From Methanomicrobiales archaeon HGW-Methanomicrobiales-6 (GTDB taxonomy: Archaea; Halobacteriota; Methanomicrobia; Methanomicrobiales; Methanoculleaceae), in contig PGYH01000024.1 in assembly GCA_002839575.1 (NCBI GenBank), positions 1-37,061 of the forward strand: 37,061 bases of DNA, in the 5' to 3' direction. Below are positions 37,006 through 37,061 of the stretch, one piece after another. Position numbers and translations under genes: made by a program. The notes below the pieces were generated by a model. It made no database searches. It saw only the letters and a program-made list of their open reading frames with translations, and was not told the origin of the DNA. Position 1 is the stretch's first letter. Each line of letters starts with the position of its first letter.

Positions 37006-37061
37006 ATATATGCTCAATTTCATCAAATATTCATACGCCGTGAGAAGGAGGGTTTGATGAA
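37002..37061 (+). promoter_or_regulatory. Promoter, ribosome binding site and start codon of the next gene (cut by window end)
   Basis: TATA box ataaatatat at 37002-37011, then aaggaggg (37045-37052) and ATG at 37057-37059. The strong ribosome binding site and well-spaced TATA box predict a well-expressed gene beginning MK or MN; only five coding bases are visible. Confidence 0.75.

Noticed and set aside
1-37061. CRISPR array
   Set aside because: No regularly spaced direct repeats of 24-40 bases with unique spacers were found; the 13.4-13.8 kb block is palindromic but not regularly spaced.

Overview
The window reads as a high-GC methanogenic archaeon of the order Methanomicrobiales, most likely a Methanoculleus-like lineage (inference; no 16S gene is present). 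The evidence is methenyl-H4MPT cyclohydrolase, a thermosome subunit, membrane-bound LonB, a NOB1-type nuclease, RNA 3'-phosphate cyclase, archaeal GspE/TadC-type secretion proteins, archaeal TATA boxes and GGTGA-type ribosome binding sites.

Layout. 1-2.3 kb: the end of carbamate kinase, two small paralogous DUF5518 membrane proteins and a minus-strand MFS transporter. 2.4-6.3 kb: a 14-helix-type MFS transporter, a HerA-like ATPase and two rubredoxins, the second preceded by a decayed copy of the HerA-like protein's C-terminal repeat. 6.4-10.1 kb (minus): a molybdate/tungstate ABC operon (modA, a TrmO/TsaA-family gene, modB, modC) followed by a peptide-deformylase-like gene. 10.3-13.2 kb: an NTF2-like protein, thiE-thiM (minus) and mch (plus). 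13.2-13.86 kb: a gene-free block filled with short perfect inverted repeats. 13.86-16.2 kb (minus): a redox operon of a CCG-domain Fe-S protein, two PNPOx-fold flavoproteins and a ferredoxin. 16.5-17.6 kb: an Mrp/NBP35 ATPase gene with a 1-nt frameshift in its P-loop, then a small unknown protein. 17.7-19.6 kb (minus): a PAS/GAF sensor protein. 19.9-20.1 kb: an IS200/IS605-like hairpin remnant beside tRNA-Ser(CGA). 20.1-21.9 kb: a ThiS-like small protein converging on a thermosome gene damaged at both ends. 22.1-25.0 kb (minus): prs, rtcA, nob1 and a GfcR-like phosphoribosyltransferase/regulator in a tightly overlapping operon. 25.1-29.9 kb: lonB, tldD, tldE and a BofA-family membrane protein. 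30.2-30.8 kb: a ferric-reductase-like membrane protein. 30.9-36.3 kb: two KaiC/RAD55-like ATPases divergent from a GspE ATPase and a TadC/FlaJ-like membrane protein. 36.3-37.0 kb: a zinc-ribbon microprotein overlapping an unknown gene, then the promoter and start codon of the next gene.

Functional themes are Mo/W import (cofactors for formate and formylmethanofuran dehydrogenases), thiamine salvage, a C1-pathway enzyme, redox proteins, PRPP/RNA metabolism, membrane proteolysis, and a probable type IV filament or secretion machine with its own RecA-fold ATPases. Three reading-frame lesions within about 5.3 kb (Mrp and both ends of the thermosome) are either recent mutations or assembly errors and should be checked against reads.
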